A stretch of DNA of 64,000 bases from Caryophanales bacterium UBA1737 (GTDB lineage Bacteria; Bacillota_I; Bacilli_A; ML615J-28; CAG-313): positions 54,206-118,205 of the forward strand of contig DCIB01000009.1 in the NCBI GenBank assembly GCA_002315915.1, in the 5' to 3' direction. A program made the translations under genes and the position numbers. Positions within the stretch are counted from its first letter, which is position 1, and each line of letters opens with the position of its first letter. Shown one piece after another: positions 46,959-55,542 of this stretch. Below the pieces are notes generated by a model, which was given only the letters and a program-made list of their open reading frames with translations, searched no databases and was not told where the DNA came from.

Positions 46959-49334
46959 ATGATTACTAAAACATTTTATTTAAAAGGTATGTCTTGTGCA
47001 GCATGTAAATATCATGTTACAAATGCAATTAAAAATATTAATGGTGTTGAAAATGTTTTAGTAAACTTAGTTAATAATGATTGTATTATTACATTTAATG
47101 AACAATTATGTTCATTAAATGAATTTAAATTATCTCTAAATAAAATAGGATATGATATTTCAGATATAAAATTTTTAGATAATAATAAAAATTATAGATT
47201 ATTAAAAATAATTATTTCATTTTTATTATTAATAATTGTTTTATATCTAAGTATGGGTGAAATGATTGGTTTAAGATTACCGATATTTATAAGTAAGAGT
47301 TTAAGTCCTTTTTATAATGGATTATTTCAAATAATATTCACTATACCAATTTGTATATTAAACTTTAATTTTTATAAAAGTGGTATTACTAAATTATTTA
47401 AATTTATTCCAAATATGGATTCACTTATTAGTATTGGATCAATATGTTCATTAATATATGGAATATATGATGTTATAATGATCTATTTTGGCCATTTAGA
47501 ATATGAAAATATGCTGTATATTGATTCTTGTGGTATGATTTTATGTTTTGTTTCATTAGGTAAATATTTAGAATTTATATCCAAAAATAAAACTATTTTA
47601 GAAATAGATAAAATAAAATCATTAAAACCAACTATATGTACATTGTTAAAAGATGAAGAAGAGGTTTTAACAAATGTTGATAATGTATCAATAAATGATA
47701 CATTTGTTGTAAAAGTTGGTGAACAAATACCACTTGATGGAATAATTATTAAAGGGAATGGAGTAGTTAATGAATCAAGTATAACTGGAGAGTCACTTCC
47801 AGTAGATAAAAAAACTAATGACACAGTTTTTGCATCAACTTTATTACTTGATGGATATTTAATTTGTAAATCAACTACTTTATCTAATAATACTGAAATT
47901 GCTAATATTATTGATTTAGTTTTATCTTCATCTTATTCAAAATCTAATATTGAAAATATAACAGATAAAATATCCAAATATTTTGTTCCAATAGTATTAT
48001 TAATATCATTAATTACTTTTATCAGTTGGATACTTATATCAAATGATTTTGAAACAGCATTTAATAATAGTATTACCTTACTTGTAATTGCTTGTCCTTG
48101 TGCATTAGGGCTTGCAACACCTGTTAGCATAATGGTTGCAACAGGTGTTGCAGCTAAAAATAAAATTATATTTAAAAATGCTACTATATTAGAAAATGCA
48201 CGTTTGATTAATAATATAGTATTTGATAAAACGGGTACTCTTACTAAAGGAAATTTAAAAGTTGTTAAAGTAAATATAATAAATCATGATATTGATAATT
48301 TAGGATTAATTTATTCTATTGAAAAATTATCAAATCATCCTATTGCAGAATCTATTAAATCTTATTTAAAAGCCTTATATCCTAATCTTTATGATATAGT
48401 TGATTATAAGATATTAATAGGATCGGGTATAGAATGTAGGTATAATAATGATTCATACTATATAGGTAAACAAACTTCTGTAACAAAAGATTTTAATAAT
48501 CATTATACAAAAATTATATTTACTAAAAATAATGAATTATGTTGTGAAATATTCTTAGAAGATGAACTAAGAGAATCAAGTAATAAAGCTCTTTTATTAC
48601 TTAAAAAATTAAATATTAAAACTTCTATATTATCAGGTGATAATAGTAATGTTGTATCTTATATTTCATCAATATTAGGCATTGATTCATATAAATCTAA
48701 TTTACTTCCTATTGATAAATTAAATACTATTAAGGACTATAAAAAAACCGGCGATTTTGTATGTATGGTAGGTGATGGTGTTAATGATTCACCTAGTATA
48801 ATAGAGTCAAATATAGGTATTTCACTTGGAAATAGTACAAATTTATCTTGTTTATCTAGTGACATTGTTTTATTATCCAATGATTTAGTAGATATTTTTA
48901 ATGCAATAAAACTATCTAAATTAACATATAAAACTATTCTTTTATCATTATTTTGGGCTTTTTGTTATAATATTTTTGGAATTATTATATCAACTGGTAT
49001 TACACCTTTAAAAATAAATCCAATGATTGCGTCAATTTGTATGAGCATATCAAGCGTATTAGTTGTTACAAATGCATTATTAATTAATAGATTTAAACCA
49101 ATTATTTATCAAGAAAAAATTAATGAAGCAATCTTTAGAATTGATAAAATGATGTGTAATCATTGTGAAATAAAAGTTAATAATATTACAAGATTAATAC
49201 CACAAGTTAAAGATGTTTCATCATCTTATAAAGATAAAATGTTAAAAATTAAATACATAAATAATTTAGATATTGATTTATTAAAAGAATTATTATCTAA
49301 ATCAGGTTATGAATTAAAAGAAAGAATTAAATAA
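46959..49334 (+). CDS. copA: P1B-type copper-transporting ATPase with HMA domains at both ends
   Basis: 791 residues. N-terminal HMA GMSCAACKYHV (Cys 13 and 16), eight helices, actuator TGES, the CPC motif in ACPCALGLATP near residue 378, DKTGT near 423, HP in NHPIAES and GDGVNDSPS. After the last helices a second HMA-like domain follows at about residues 724-791 with MMCNHCEIKV. Most bacterial CopA proteins carry HMA domains only at the N-terminus. Exports Cu+ from the cytoplasm; no CopY or CsoR gene adjoins it. Confidence 0.92.
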   Translation: MITKTFYLKGMSCAACKYHVTNAIKNINGVENVLVNLVNNDCIITFNEQLCSLNEFKLSLNKIGYDISDIKFLDNNKNYRLLKIIISFLLLIIVLYLSMGEMIGLRLPIFISKSLSPFYNGLFQIIFTIPICILNFNFYKSGITKLFKFIPNMDSLISIGSICSLIYGIYDVIMIYFGHLEYENMLYIDSCGMILCFVSLGKYLEFISKNKTILEIDKIKSLKPTICTLLKDEEEVLTNVDNVSINDTFVVKVGEQIPLDGIIIKGNGVVNESSITGESLPVDKKTNDTVFASTLLLDGYLICKSTTLSNNTEIANIIDLVLSSSYSKSNIENITDKISKYFVPIVLLISLITFISWILISNDFETAFNNSITLLVIACPCALGLATPVSIMVATGVAAKNKIIFKNATILENARLINNIVFDKTGTLTKGNLKVVKVNIINHDIDNLGLIYSIEKLSNHPIAESIKSYLKALYPNLYDIVDYKILIGSGIECRYNNDSYYIGKQTSVTKDFNNHYTKIIFTKNNELCCEIFLEDELRESSNKALLLLKKLNIKTSILSGDNSNVVSYISSILGIDSYKSNLLPIDKLNTIKDYKKTGDFVCMVGDGVNDSPSIIESNIGISLGNSTNLSCLSSDIVLLSNDLVDIFNAIKLSKLTYKTILLSLFWAFCYNIFGIIISTGITPLKINPMIASICMSISSVLVVTNALLINRFKPIIYQEKINEAIFRIDKMMCNHCEIKVNNITRLIPQVKDVSSSYKDKMLKIKYINNLDIDLLKELLSKSGYELKERIK

Positions 49335-50170
49335 TGAAAAAAGAATTAACTTATATACAAAATGTAGAACGTAGTATTATTACAACATATAGAAAAGAAC
49401 TATGGGCTAAATTTGTAAAAGCTATAGATGATTATAAATTATTAAAAGAAAATGATTCAATATGTGTATGTATTAGTGGTGGCAAAGATTCTTTTATAAT
49501 GGCTAAATTATTTCAAGAATTAAAAAGACATTCAGATATTAATTTTGATTTAAAATTTTTAGTCATGAATCCTGGATATAATAAAGAAAATCTTGATTTA
49601 ATAAAACATAATTTAGATATATTAGAAATACCTGCTATTATCAAAGAATCTAATATCTTTGAAGTAGCTAATTCACAAGATAAAAATCCTTGTTATTTAT
49701 GTGCAAGAATGAGAAGAGGTTATTTATATAGTCTTGCTAAAGAATTAGGATGTAATAAAATAGCTATAGGTCATCACTATGATGATGTAATAGAAACAAC
49801 ACTTATGAATATGTTAAATAGTGGATCTATTCAAACAATGTTACCAAAACTTCATTCTACTAATTATGAAGGAATGGAATTAATTAGACCAATGTATTTA
49901 ATAAGAGAAAAAAATATTATAAATTGGACTAAACATAATAATTTAAAATTTATTCAATGTGCTTGTAAGTTTACAGAAAGTGCACAATTAAAAATAGTAT
50001 CATCAAAACGAAAAGAAACAAAAAAACTAATTCAAGATTTAATATCTTATAATAAATTTGTAGAACAAAATATTTTTACATCAGTAGAAAATGTAAATAT
50101 GGATATGATATTAGGTTATAGAAAAGATGGAATTGATTATTCTTTCTTAGATGATTATGATAAGGAGTAA
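49334..50170 (+). CDS. ttcA: TtcA-like ATP pyrophosphatase, probable tRNA 2-thiocytidine synthase
   Basis: 278 residues. PP-loop CISGGKDSF near residue 48, the paired Cys of CYLCARMRRGYLY near 119, and GHHYDDVIETTLMNML, the usual TtcA set. Modifies C32 of tRNAs with sulfur through a [4Fe-4S] cluster. The start overlaps the stop of the copper ATPase (TAATG). A related family enzyme with another target cannot be excluded. Confidence 0.8.
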   Translation: MKKELTYIQNVERSIITTYRKELWAKFVKAIDDYKLLKENDSICVCISGGKDSFIMAKLFQELKRHSDINFDLKFLVMNPGYNKENLDLIKHNLDILEIPAIIKESNIFEVANSQDKNPCYLCARMRRGYLYSLAKELGCNKIAIGHHYDDVIETTLMNMLNSGSIQTMLPKLHSTNYEGMELIRPMYLIREKNIINWTKHNNLKFIQCACKFTESAQLKIVSSKRKETKKLIQDLISYNKFVEQNIFTSVENVNMDMILGYRKDGIDYSFLDDYDKE

Positions 50171-50173
50171 GAT

Positions 50174-50917
50174 ATGTATAAATTTAATGCAGAAGATGCT
50201 GTTAATAAAACAGTTGAATGGATAAAAAACTTTTTTTTAGAAAATGGTAAAGATTGTAATGCAGTAATAGGCATATCTGGAGGAAAAGATTCTTCAATTG
50301 TGGCTGCACTTTTAGTTAGAGCGCTTGGTAAAGATAGAGTATTAGGCGTATTAATGCCCAATGGTAATCAAATGGATATTGATTATGCATACGGAATATG
50401 TGCTTTTTTAGATATTGATTTTGTAAAAATTAATATCAAAAAAAGTTATGATGCATTAATGAAAGAAATATCAGATAATGTAGAACTTACTTCACAAGCA
50501 AAAATTAATCTTGCTCCCCGTCTTAGAATGTCTACATTATATGCAGTTAGTCAATGTCATAATGGAAGAGTTGCAAATACTTGTAATTTATCCGAAGATT
50601 ATGTAGGCTATTCAACTAGATATGGTGATTCTGTTGGAGATTTTAGTCCTATATCTTGCTTTACAGTAACTGAAGTAAAACAAATGGCAAAAATTTTAGG
50701 TATACCAGAAATATATTATGAAAAAGCCCCATCTGATGGATTAACTAATAAAACAGATGAAGATAATCTTGGATTTACATACGAAGAATTAGATAAATAT
50801 ATAAGAGAAGGAATTGAACCTTCTAAAGAAAAGAAAGAAAGAATTGATCATTTACATAAGATAAATTTATTTAAATTATCTTATATGCCATGTCAAAAAT
50901 ATGAGGTTGAAAAATAA
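50174..50917 (+). CDS. nadE: ammonia-dependent NAD+ synthetase
   Basis: 247 residues, no glutaminase domain. PP-loop GISGGKDSSIVAALL near residue 36, NLAPRLRMSTLYA, NTCNLSEDYVGYSTRYGD and KAPSDGLTNKTDEDNLGF. Final step of NAD+ synthesis. Preceded by AAGGAG, in line with TtcA (3-nt gap) and Mrp. Confidence 0.92.
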   Translation: MYKFNAEDAVNKTVEWIKNFFLENGKDCNAVIGISGGKDSSIVAALLVRALGKDRVLGVLMPNGNQMDIDYAYGICAFLDIDFVKINIKKSYDALMKEISDNVELTSQAKINLAPRLRMSTLYAVSQCHNGRVANTCNLSEDYVGYSTRYGDSVGDFSPISCFTVTEVKQMAKILGIPEIYYEKAPSDGLTNKTDEDNLGFTYEELDKYIREGIEPSKEKKERIDHLHKINLFKLSYMPCQKYEVEK

Positions 50918-50918
50918 T

Positions 50919-51806
50919 ATGGAAGAAAATAAAAATTGTTCAGGCGATTGCTCTAATTGTCAAGAAGAATGTAATGAAAAACATGAATGTTCAGGCGATT
51001 GTTCAAGTTGCGGATCTAGTTGTTCTGGATCATGTCATCATTCTAAAGAAGACTTTTTAAAACCACAAAATAAAGATTCTAACATTAAGAATGTTATTGC
51101 TATTACATCAGGTAAAGGTGGAGTAGGTAAATCTATGACTACTGCAATGCTTGCAGTAGAACTATCTAATAAAGGATATAAAGTTGGTATATTAGATGCG
51201 GATATTACTGGACCATCTATTCCTAAATTATTTGGTATAAAGGGTATGCTTCAAGCAACAGAATCTTCTATTATTCCTGCAATATCACATAATGGAATAA
51301 AAATTGTATCATCAAATCTACTATTAGAAAATGAAACAGATCCAATTATTTGGAGAGGCCCAGTAATTGCTGGATTAGTTGAACAATTTTGGACAGATGT
51401 AGCATGGGGTGATATTGATTATTTATTAGTAGATATGCCTCCAGGAACAGGAGATGTGCCATTAACAATATTCCAAAGTTTACCAGTAAACGGAACAATA
51501 ATAGTTACTACTCCACAAGATTTAGTTTCTATGATAGTTGAAAAAGCTATTAATATGGCTTTAAGAATGGAAATTAAAGTATATGGAATAGTTGAAAATA
51601 TGTCATATTTTATTTGTCCATCATGTGATGATAAACATTATTTATTTGGAAAATCAAATATAGAAAGTATTGCAGTAAATCATAATATTGATATAGTATG
51701 TGAAGTTCCTATTAATCCAATTCTTCCATCATTATCCGATGAAGGATTATTTGATTCTTATAATGAAGAATATTTATCAAAATTGGTTAATAAAATTATT
51801 AATTAA
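50919..51806 (+). CDS. Mrp/NBP35-family P-loop ATPase with expanded Cys-rich N-terminus
   Basis: 295 residues from ATG 50919; an ATG at 50901 inside nadE lacks a ribosome site. Residues 1-45 hold nine cysteines in a near-repeat (CSGDCSNC then CSGDCSSC, CHH at the end). The P-loop is GKGGVGKS near residue 70, later MPPGTGDVP and a CPSC motif near 231. Such proteins carry or insert Fe-S clusters. The larger Cys-rich leader looks like a duplicated version of the short one found in Clostridia. Confidence 0.88.
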   Translation: MEENKNCSGDCSNCQEECNEKHECSGDCSSCGSSCSGSCHHSKEDFLKPQNKDSNIKNVIAITSGKGGVGKSMTTAMLAVELSNKGYKVGILDADITGPSIPKLFGIKGMLQATESSIIPAISHNGIKIVSSNLLLENETDPIIWRGPVIAGLVEQFWTDVAWGDIDYLLVDMPPGTGDVPLTIFQSLPVNGTIIVTTPQDLVSMIVEKAINMALRMEIKVYGIVENMSYFICPSCDDKHYLFGKSNIESIAVNHNIDIVCEVPINPILPSLSDEGLFDSYNEEYLSKLVNKIIN

Positions 51807-51808
51807 TA

Positions 51809-51836
51809 AAAATATCTAGTTTACTAGATATTTTTT
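51809..51836 (+). terminator. terminator after the Mrp gene
   Basis: AAAATATCTAGT and complement around TT, followed by T's. Confidence 0.85.
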
Positions 51837-51854
51837 AATTATGAAAAATTTGTA

Positions 51855-51883
51855 TTGAATTTTATAAATGAAAATGCTATAAT
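51855..51883 (+). promoter_or_regulatory. promoter of the COG0523 gene pair
   Basis: TTGAAT, 17-bp spacer, TATAAT with a TG one base before the box (extended -10-like). 39 nt from the start codon. I saw no obvious Zur-like inverted repeat overlapping it. Confidence 0.7.
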
Positions 51884-51922
51884 AAATTTAATCATTATTT
51901 TTAAATAAAAAGGAGTTTGTGT

Positions 51923-53059
51923 ATGATAAAAATCGATGTTATATCAGGATTTTTAGGAGCTGGCAAAACAACTCTTATTAAAAAACTATTTGAATCTAAA
52001 TTTCATAATGAAAAAATAGTTTTAATTGAAAATGAATTTGGAGAAATCGGTATTGATGGATCTTTCTTAAAAGAATCTGGAGTATCTATTAAAGAAATAA
52101 ATTCAGGATGCATTTGTTGTAGTTTAGTAGGTGATTTTTCTAAATCAATGAAAGAAGTAGTAGATAGATTTAATCCAGATAGAATAATTGTAGAACCATC
52201 TGGTGTTGGAAAACTATCTGATATAGTAAATGCTGTAAAGAAAGTTGATTTACCATTTGAAATAAATATTTTAGCAACAGTAGTTGATGGCCCTAAAGTA
52301 AAAGTATATTTAAAGAACTTTGGAGAATTCTTTTTAAATCAAGTGGATTCAGCTGATACTATTATTATTAATAAAATAGATAAAATGGATGAAGATAAAT
52401 TATTAGAAGTTGTAAACTTAGTAAAAGAGAAAAATCCTCATGCAGCAATCATTACTACTCCTATTTCTTTAATTGACCCTGTTAAATTGTTAGAAATATT
52501 AGAAAAAAATGTATCATTAAAAGATGAATTATTAAATGAATTAACTGATGATGAAGATGAAGATGAATGCTGTTGTCATCACCATCACCATGAAGAAGAT
52601 GATGATGACGATGATGATGAGTGCTGCCATCACCACCATGATGAAGATGATGACGATGAAGATAAATGCTGCTGCCATCACCATCACCATGATGAAGATG
52701 ATGACGATCATGATGAATGTTGCTGTCATCATCATGATGAAGAACATCACCACCACCATTACCATGGACATGATGCAGATGAAATATTTGAAAGTATCGG
52801 TATTGAAACTGCTAAAAGCATTTCTAAAAAAGAATTAGAAAACTTCTTAAATGCACTTGCTACAGATGAATCACTTGGTATTATTGTTCGTAGTAAGGGA
52901 ATTTTAAAAGCTAGTGATCAAAATGATTGGTATTATTTTGATTTTGTATCGGGTGATTTTGAAATAAGAAATGGTGCGCCTGATTATACTGGACGTTTAT
53001 GTGTAATTGGTTCAAAAATGAATCAAGATAAAATTAAATCTTTATTTGAAAGGAATTAG
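51923..53059 (+). CDS. COG0523 (CobW/P47K) GTPase with Cys/His/Asp metal-binding repeat
   Basis: 378 residues from ATG 51923 (AGGAG 7 nt upstream). GTPase: ISGFLGAGKTT (P-loop), GCICCSL (CxCC metal site near residue 65), VEPSGVGK, and NKID. Between about residues 209 and 288 an insert of four units alternates Cys runs, His runs and acidic runs (CCCHHHHH then EEDDDDDDD, CCHHHH, CCCHHHHH, CCCHHH). The C-terminal CobW_C domain follows. COG0523 GTPases insert or store metals such as Zn, Co or Ni. Metal identity is not known. Confidence 0.88.
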   Translation: MIKIDVISGFLGAGKTTLIKKLFESKFHNEKIVLIENEFGEIGIDGSFLKESGVSIKEINSGCICCSLVGDFSKSMKEVVDRFNPDRIIVEPSGVGKLSDIVNAVKKVDLPFEINILATVVDGPKVKVYLKNFGEFFLNQVDSADTIIINKIDKMDEDKLLEVVNLVKEKNPHAAIITTPISLIDPVKLLEILEKNVSLKDELLNELTDDEDEDECCCHHHHHEEDDDDDDDECCHHHHDEDDDDEDKCCCHHHHHDEDDDDHDECCCHHHDEEHHHHHYHGHDADEIFESIGIETAKSISKKELENFLNALATDESLGIIVRSKGILKASDQNDWYYFDFVSGDFEIRNGAPDYTGRLCVIGSKMNQDKIKSLFERN

Positions 53060-53065
53060 TAAATA

Positions 53066-54001
53066 ATGGCATATCCTGTATTTTTAATAAATGGTTTTTT
53101 AGATTCTGGTAAAACAACTTTTATTATTGATACACTTAGAAACGATGGATTTGCTAAACAAGGTGGAAGATCATTATTAATAGTATTTGAAGAAGGTGAA
53201 GTTGAATATGATCAAAATGAACTTTTTAAATTAAAAACTCAAGTAGCTTATTTTAATGAACCATCTGAATTTACACCTGATGTGGCATATGAACTAGTTG
53301 AAAGCTTTAAACCAGATCGTATTATTATCGAAGATAATGCAATGTGGGATAAAGAACTAGTTAAATTACCAAAGAGTTTTGAAGTGCAACAAATAGTTTC
53401 ATTCATAGATTTTTCATCATTTGCGGTATACTATAACAATATGCGTCAGAAATTTGTAGATAACTTACGTTTTTCAAATGTAGTTATTATCAATAGATGT
53501 GATAATGTAGAAGAACTTGCTAAATATCAAACATCATTAAAAATGATTAATAATAATGCTCAATGGGTAGCAATGAATTCCAAAGCAGAAGTTCAACCTG
53601 CTTTTGAAGAACCACTTCCATATGATATTGATGCACCTATTATTACTATCAAAGATAATGATTTTGCAAGATGGTATATAGATACATTTGATAATAAAGA
53701 TCGTTATGAAGGAAAAAAAGTTTGTTTTACTGGTACAGTAATAAAGTCATTAAAACTTCCAAAAGATTCATTTATTGTTGGAAGACATGCAATGACTTGT
53801 TGTTCAAATGATATACAGTTTTATGGACATCTAGCAACAAATTCATTAGGTATTAAACTTAAAAATAAATCATGGATAAGATTAACAGCAACAATGCATT
53901 ATGAATATTCTAAAGAATATGAAGAAGATGAATTAGTTTTAACTCCTTTATCAATAGATGTTGTTGATCCTTTAGATGATCCGATATTAAATTTGACTTA
54001 G
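53066..54001 (+). CDS. second COG0523-like GTPase fused to DUF1980/TIGR03943-type domain
   Basis: 311 residues. P-loop INGFLDSGKTTFI, IIEDNAMWD, and VIINRCDN as G-motifs, but without a CxCC site. From about residue 190 the protein turns into FTGTVIKSLKLPKDSFIVGRHAMTCC and on to SWIRLTATMH, the pattern of the periplasmic-type TIGR03943/DUF1980 domain usually encoded beside CobW GTPases and a permease. Here the two are joined. Six bases after the first GTPase. Likely works with it in metal delivery. Confidence 0.78.
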   Translation: MAYPVFLINGFLDSGKTTFIIDTLRNDGFAKQGGRSLLIVFEEGEVEYDQNELFKLKTQVAYFNEPSEFTPDVAYELVESFKPDRIIIEDNAMWDKELVKLPKSFEVQQIVSFIDFSSFAVYYNNMRQKFVDNLRFSNVVIINRCDNVEELAKYQTSLKMINNNAQWVAMNSKAEVQPAFEEPLPYDIDAPIITIKDNDFARWYIDTFDNKDRYEGKKVCFTGTVIKSLKLPKDSFIVGRHAMTCCSNDIQFYGHLATNSLGIKLKNKSWIRLTATMHYEYSKEYEEDELVLTPLSIDVVDPLDDPILNLT

Positions 54002-54003
54002 TT

Positions 54004-54042
54004 ATAAAAGCTTTAACTGTATTTAACAGTTAAAGCTTTTAT
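54004..54042 (+). terminator. terminator of the COG0523 pair
   Basis: 17-bp stem (ATAAAAGCTTTAACTGT and complement), 5-nt loop, T-rich tail. Confidence 0.88.
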
Positions 54043-54118
54043 TTTGATAGTTAAAAATAACAATATTTTAAGAAATATGTTATAATATATTGAAATAATA
54101 ATTTAAGAGGTTAATTTT

Positions 54119-55477
54119 ATGGTTAAAGTAGAAAAATTATCAGAAAATCGTGTTAAGTTAGTAGTAACTGTATCTTCTGAAGAATTTGATAAAGCATTAG
54201 ATCAAGCTTTTGAAAAAGTAGTAAAAGAAGTAAAAGTAGATGGATTCCGTCCTGGTAAACTTCCAAAGAAAATGTTTATTGAACGTTTTGGATATGAAGC
54301 ATTATATAGTGATGCAGTTGAATTTGCTTTCCAAGCAACTTATCCTTTAGCATTATCTGAAGCAAAAGTTTATCCTGTTGCCGATCCTAAAGTAGATTTA
54401 GAAAAGGATACAAAGATTGAAAAAGGTTCTTCATTCAATTATATTGTTGAAGTAGATGTATGGCCTGAAGTTCATCTTGGTGAATATAAAGGATTAAAAG
54501 TTAAAAAAGATACTGTTAAAGTTACAAAATCTGATATTGATGAACAAATTAATACAACTTTAAAATCTAAAGCTGAAAATGTTGTTAAAGAAGATGCAGC
54601 TGTTATGGGTGATACAGTAGTAATTGATTTTGAAGGATTCTTAGATGGTGTACCATTTGAAGGTGGCAAAGGAGAAAATCATCCATTAGAACTTGGTTCT
54701 AATTCATTTATACCTGGTTTTGAAGATCAATTAGTAGGCGTTAAATCTGAAGAAGATCGTGAAGTAAAAGTAACATTCCCAGAAAATTATCAAGCTGAAA
54801 ATTTAGCTGGTAAAGAAGCTATCTTTAAATGTCACGTTCATGAAGTAAAAACAAAAGTTGTTCCTGAATTAAATGATGAATTCGTTGCAGAACTTGATTT
54901 AAAAGGTGTTAAAACTGTTGATGAATATAAAGAATATGTTAAAAAGGATTTAACAGATTCTAAAACTAAAGAAGCAGAAAATAAATTTGAATCTGAATTA
55001 TTAGAAGAAGTTTGCAAAAACTCTTTTGCAGATTTTCCTGCAAGTTTAATTAATAATGCAGTTGAACGTCAAGTTAAAGGGTTAGAAGATCAAGCAAAAC
55101 AATATGGTATTCCATCAGAAGTATTACTTCAATATTACGGAGTAGCTTCACTTGATGATTACAAGAAAACTGTTGAAGAAAATATTCGTAAACAATATTT
55201 ACAAGAACTTGTATTTGATAAGATAATTGAAATGGAAAAGATTAAATCAACAGATAAAGAAGTTGAAGCAAAATATCTTGAAATTGCATCAGGTGATGCA
55301 TCACGTATTGCTCAATTAAAGAAACAATATGCTCCATCTCAAATTGAATATCAAGTAAAAGTTGAAAAAGTTATTAAATTATTAAAAGATAATATTGCTT
55401 CAACTAAAAAATCTACTGATGATGCTCCAGCTGAAGAAGCACCAAAAGCAAAGAAAACTACTAAAAAAGCAGAATAA
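54119..55477 (+). CDS. tig: trigger factor
   Basis: 452 residues, the standard length. Ribosome-binding signature GFRPGKLPKKMF near residue 44, FKBP-type PPIase domain (VVIDFEGFLDGVPFEGGKGEN, LGSNSFIPGFEDQLVG) at about 150-245, C-terminal chaperone arms, then a short Ala/Glu/Lys-rich tail. Folds nascent chains at the ribosome exit. Starts a block of proteostasis genes with its own promoter (TATAAT at 54081). Confidence 0.95.
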   Translation: MVKVEKLSENRVKLVVTVSSEEFDKALDQAFEKVVKEVKVDGFRPGKLPKKMFIERFGYEALYSDAVEFAFQATYPLALSEAKVYPVADPKVDLEKDTKIEKGSSFNYIVEVDVWPEVHLGEYKGLKVKKDTVKVTKSDIDEQINTTLKSKAENVVKEDAAVMGDTVVIDFEGFLDGVPFEGGKGENHPLELGSNSFIPGFEDQLVGVKSEEDREVKVTFPENYQAENLAGKEAIFKCHVHEVKTKVVPELNDEFVAELDLKGVKTVDEYKEYVKKDLTDSKTKEAENKFESELLEEVCKNSFADFPASLINNAVERQVKGLEDQAKQYGIPSEVLLQYYGVASLDDYKKTVEENIRKQYLQELVFDKIIEMEKIKSTDKEVEAKYLEIASGDASRIAQLKKQYAPSQIEYQVKVEKVIKLLKDNIASTKKSTDDAPAEEAPKAKKTTKKAE

Positions 55478-55485
55478 TAATAAAC

Positions 55486-55513
55486 ATGGCATTGTTATAC
55501 AATGCCATTTATT
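55486..55513 (+). terminator. weak terminator between tig and lon
   Basis: ATGGCATTGT and complement around TAT; the tail has few T's, so partial read-through is likely. Confidence 0.6.
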
Positions 55514-55542
55514 TACAAATGTAAAATTATAAGGAGGTAATT

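Noticed and set aside
52541..52838. Met-rich open frames on both strands at the His/Asp repeat
   Set aside because: They are frame shadows of the GAT/CAT-rich repeat in the COG0523 gene.
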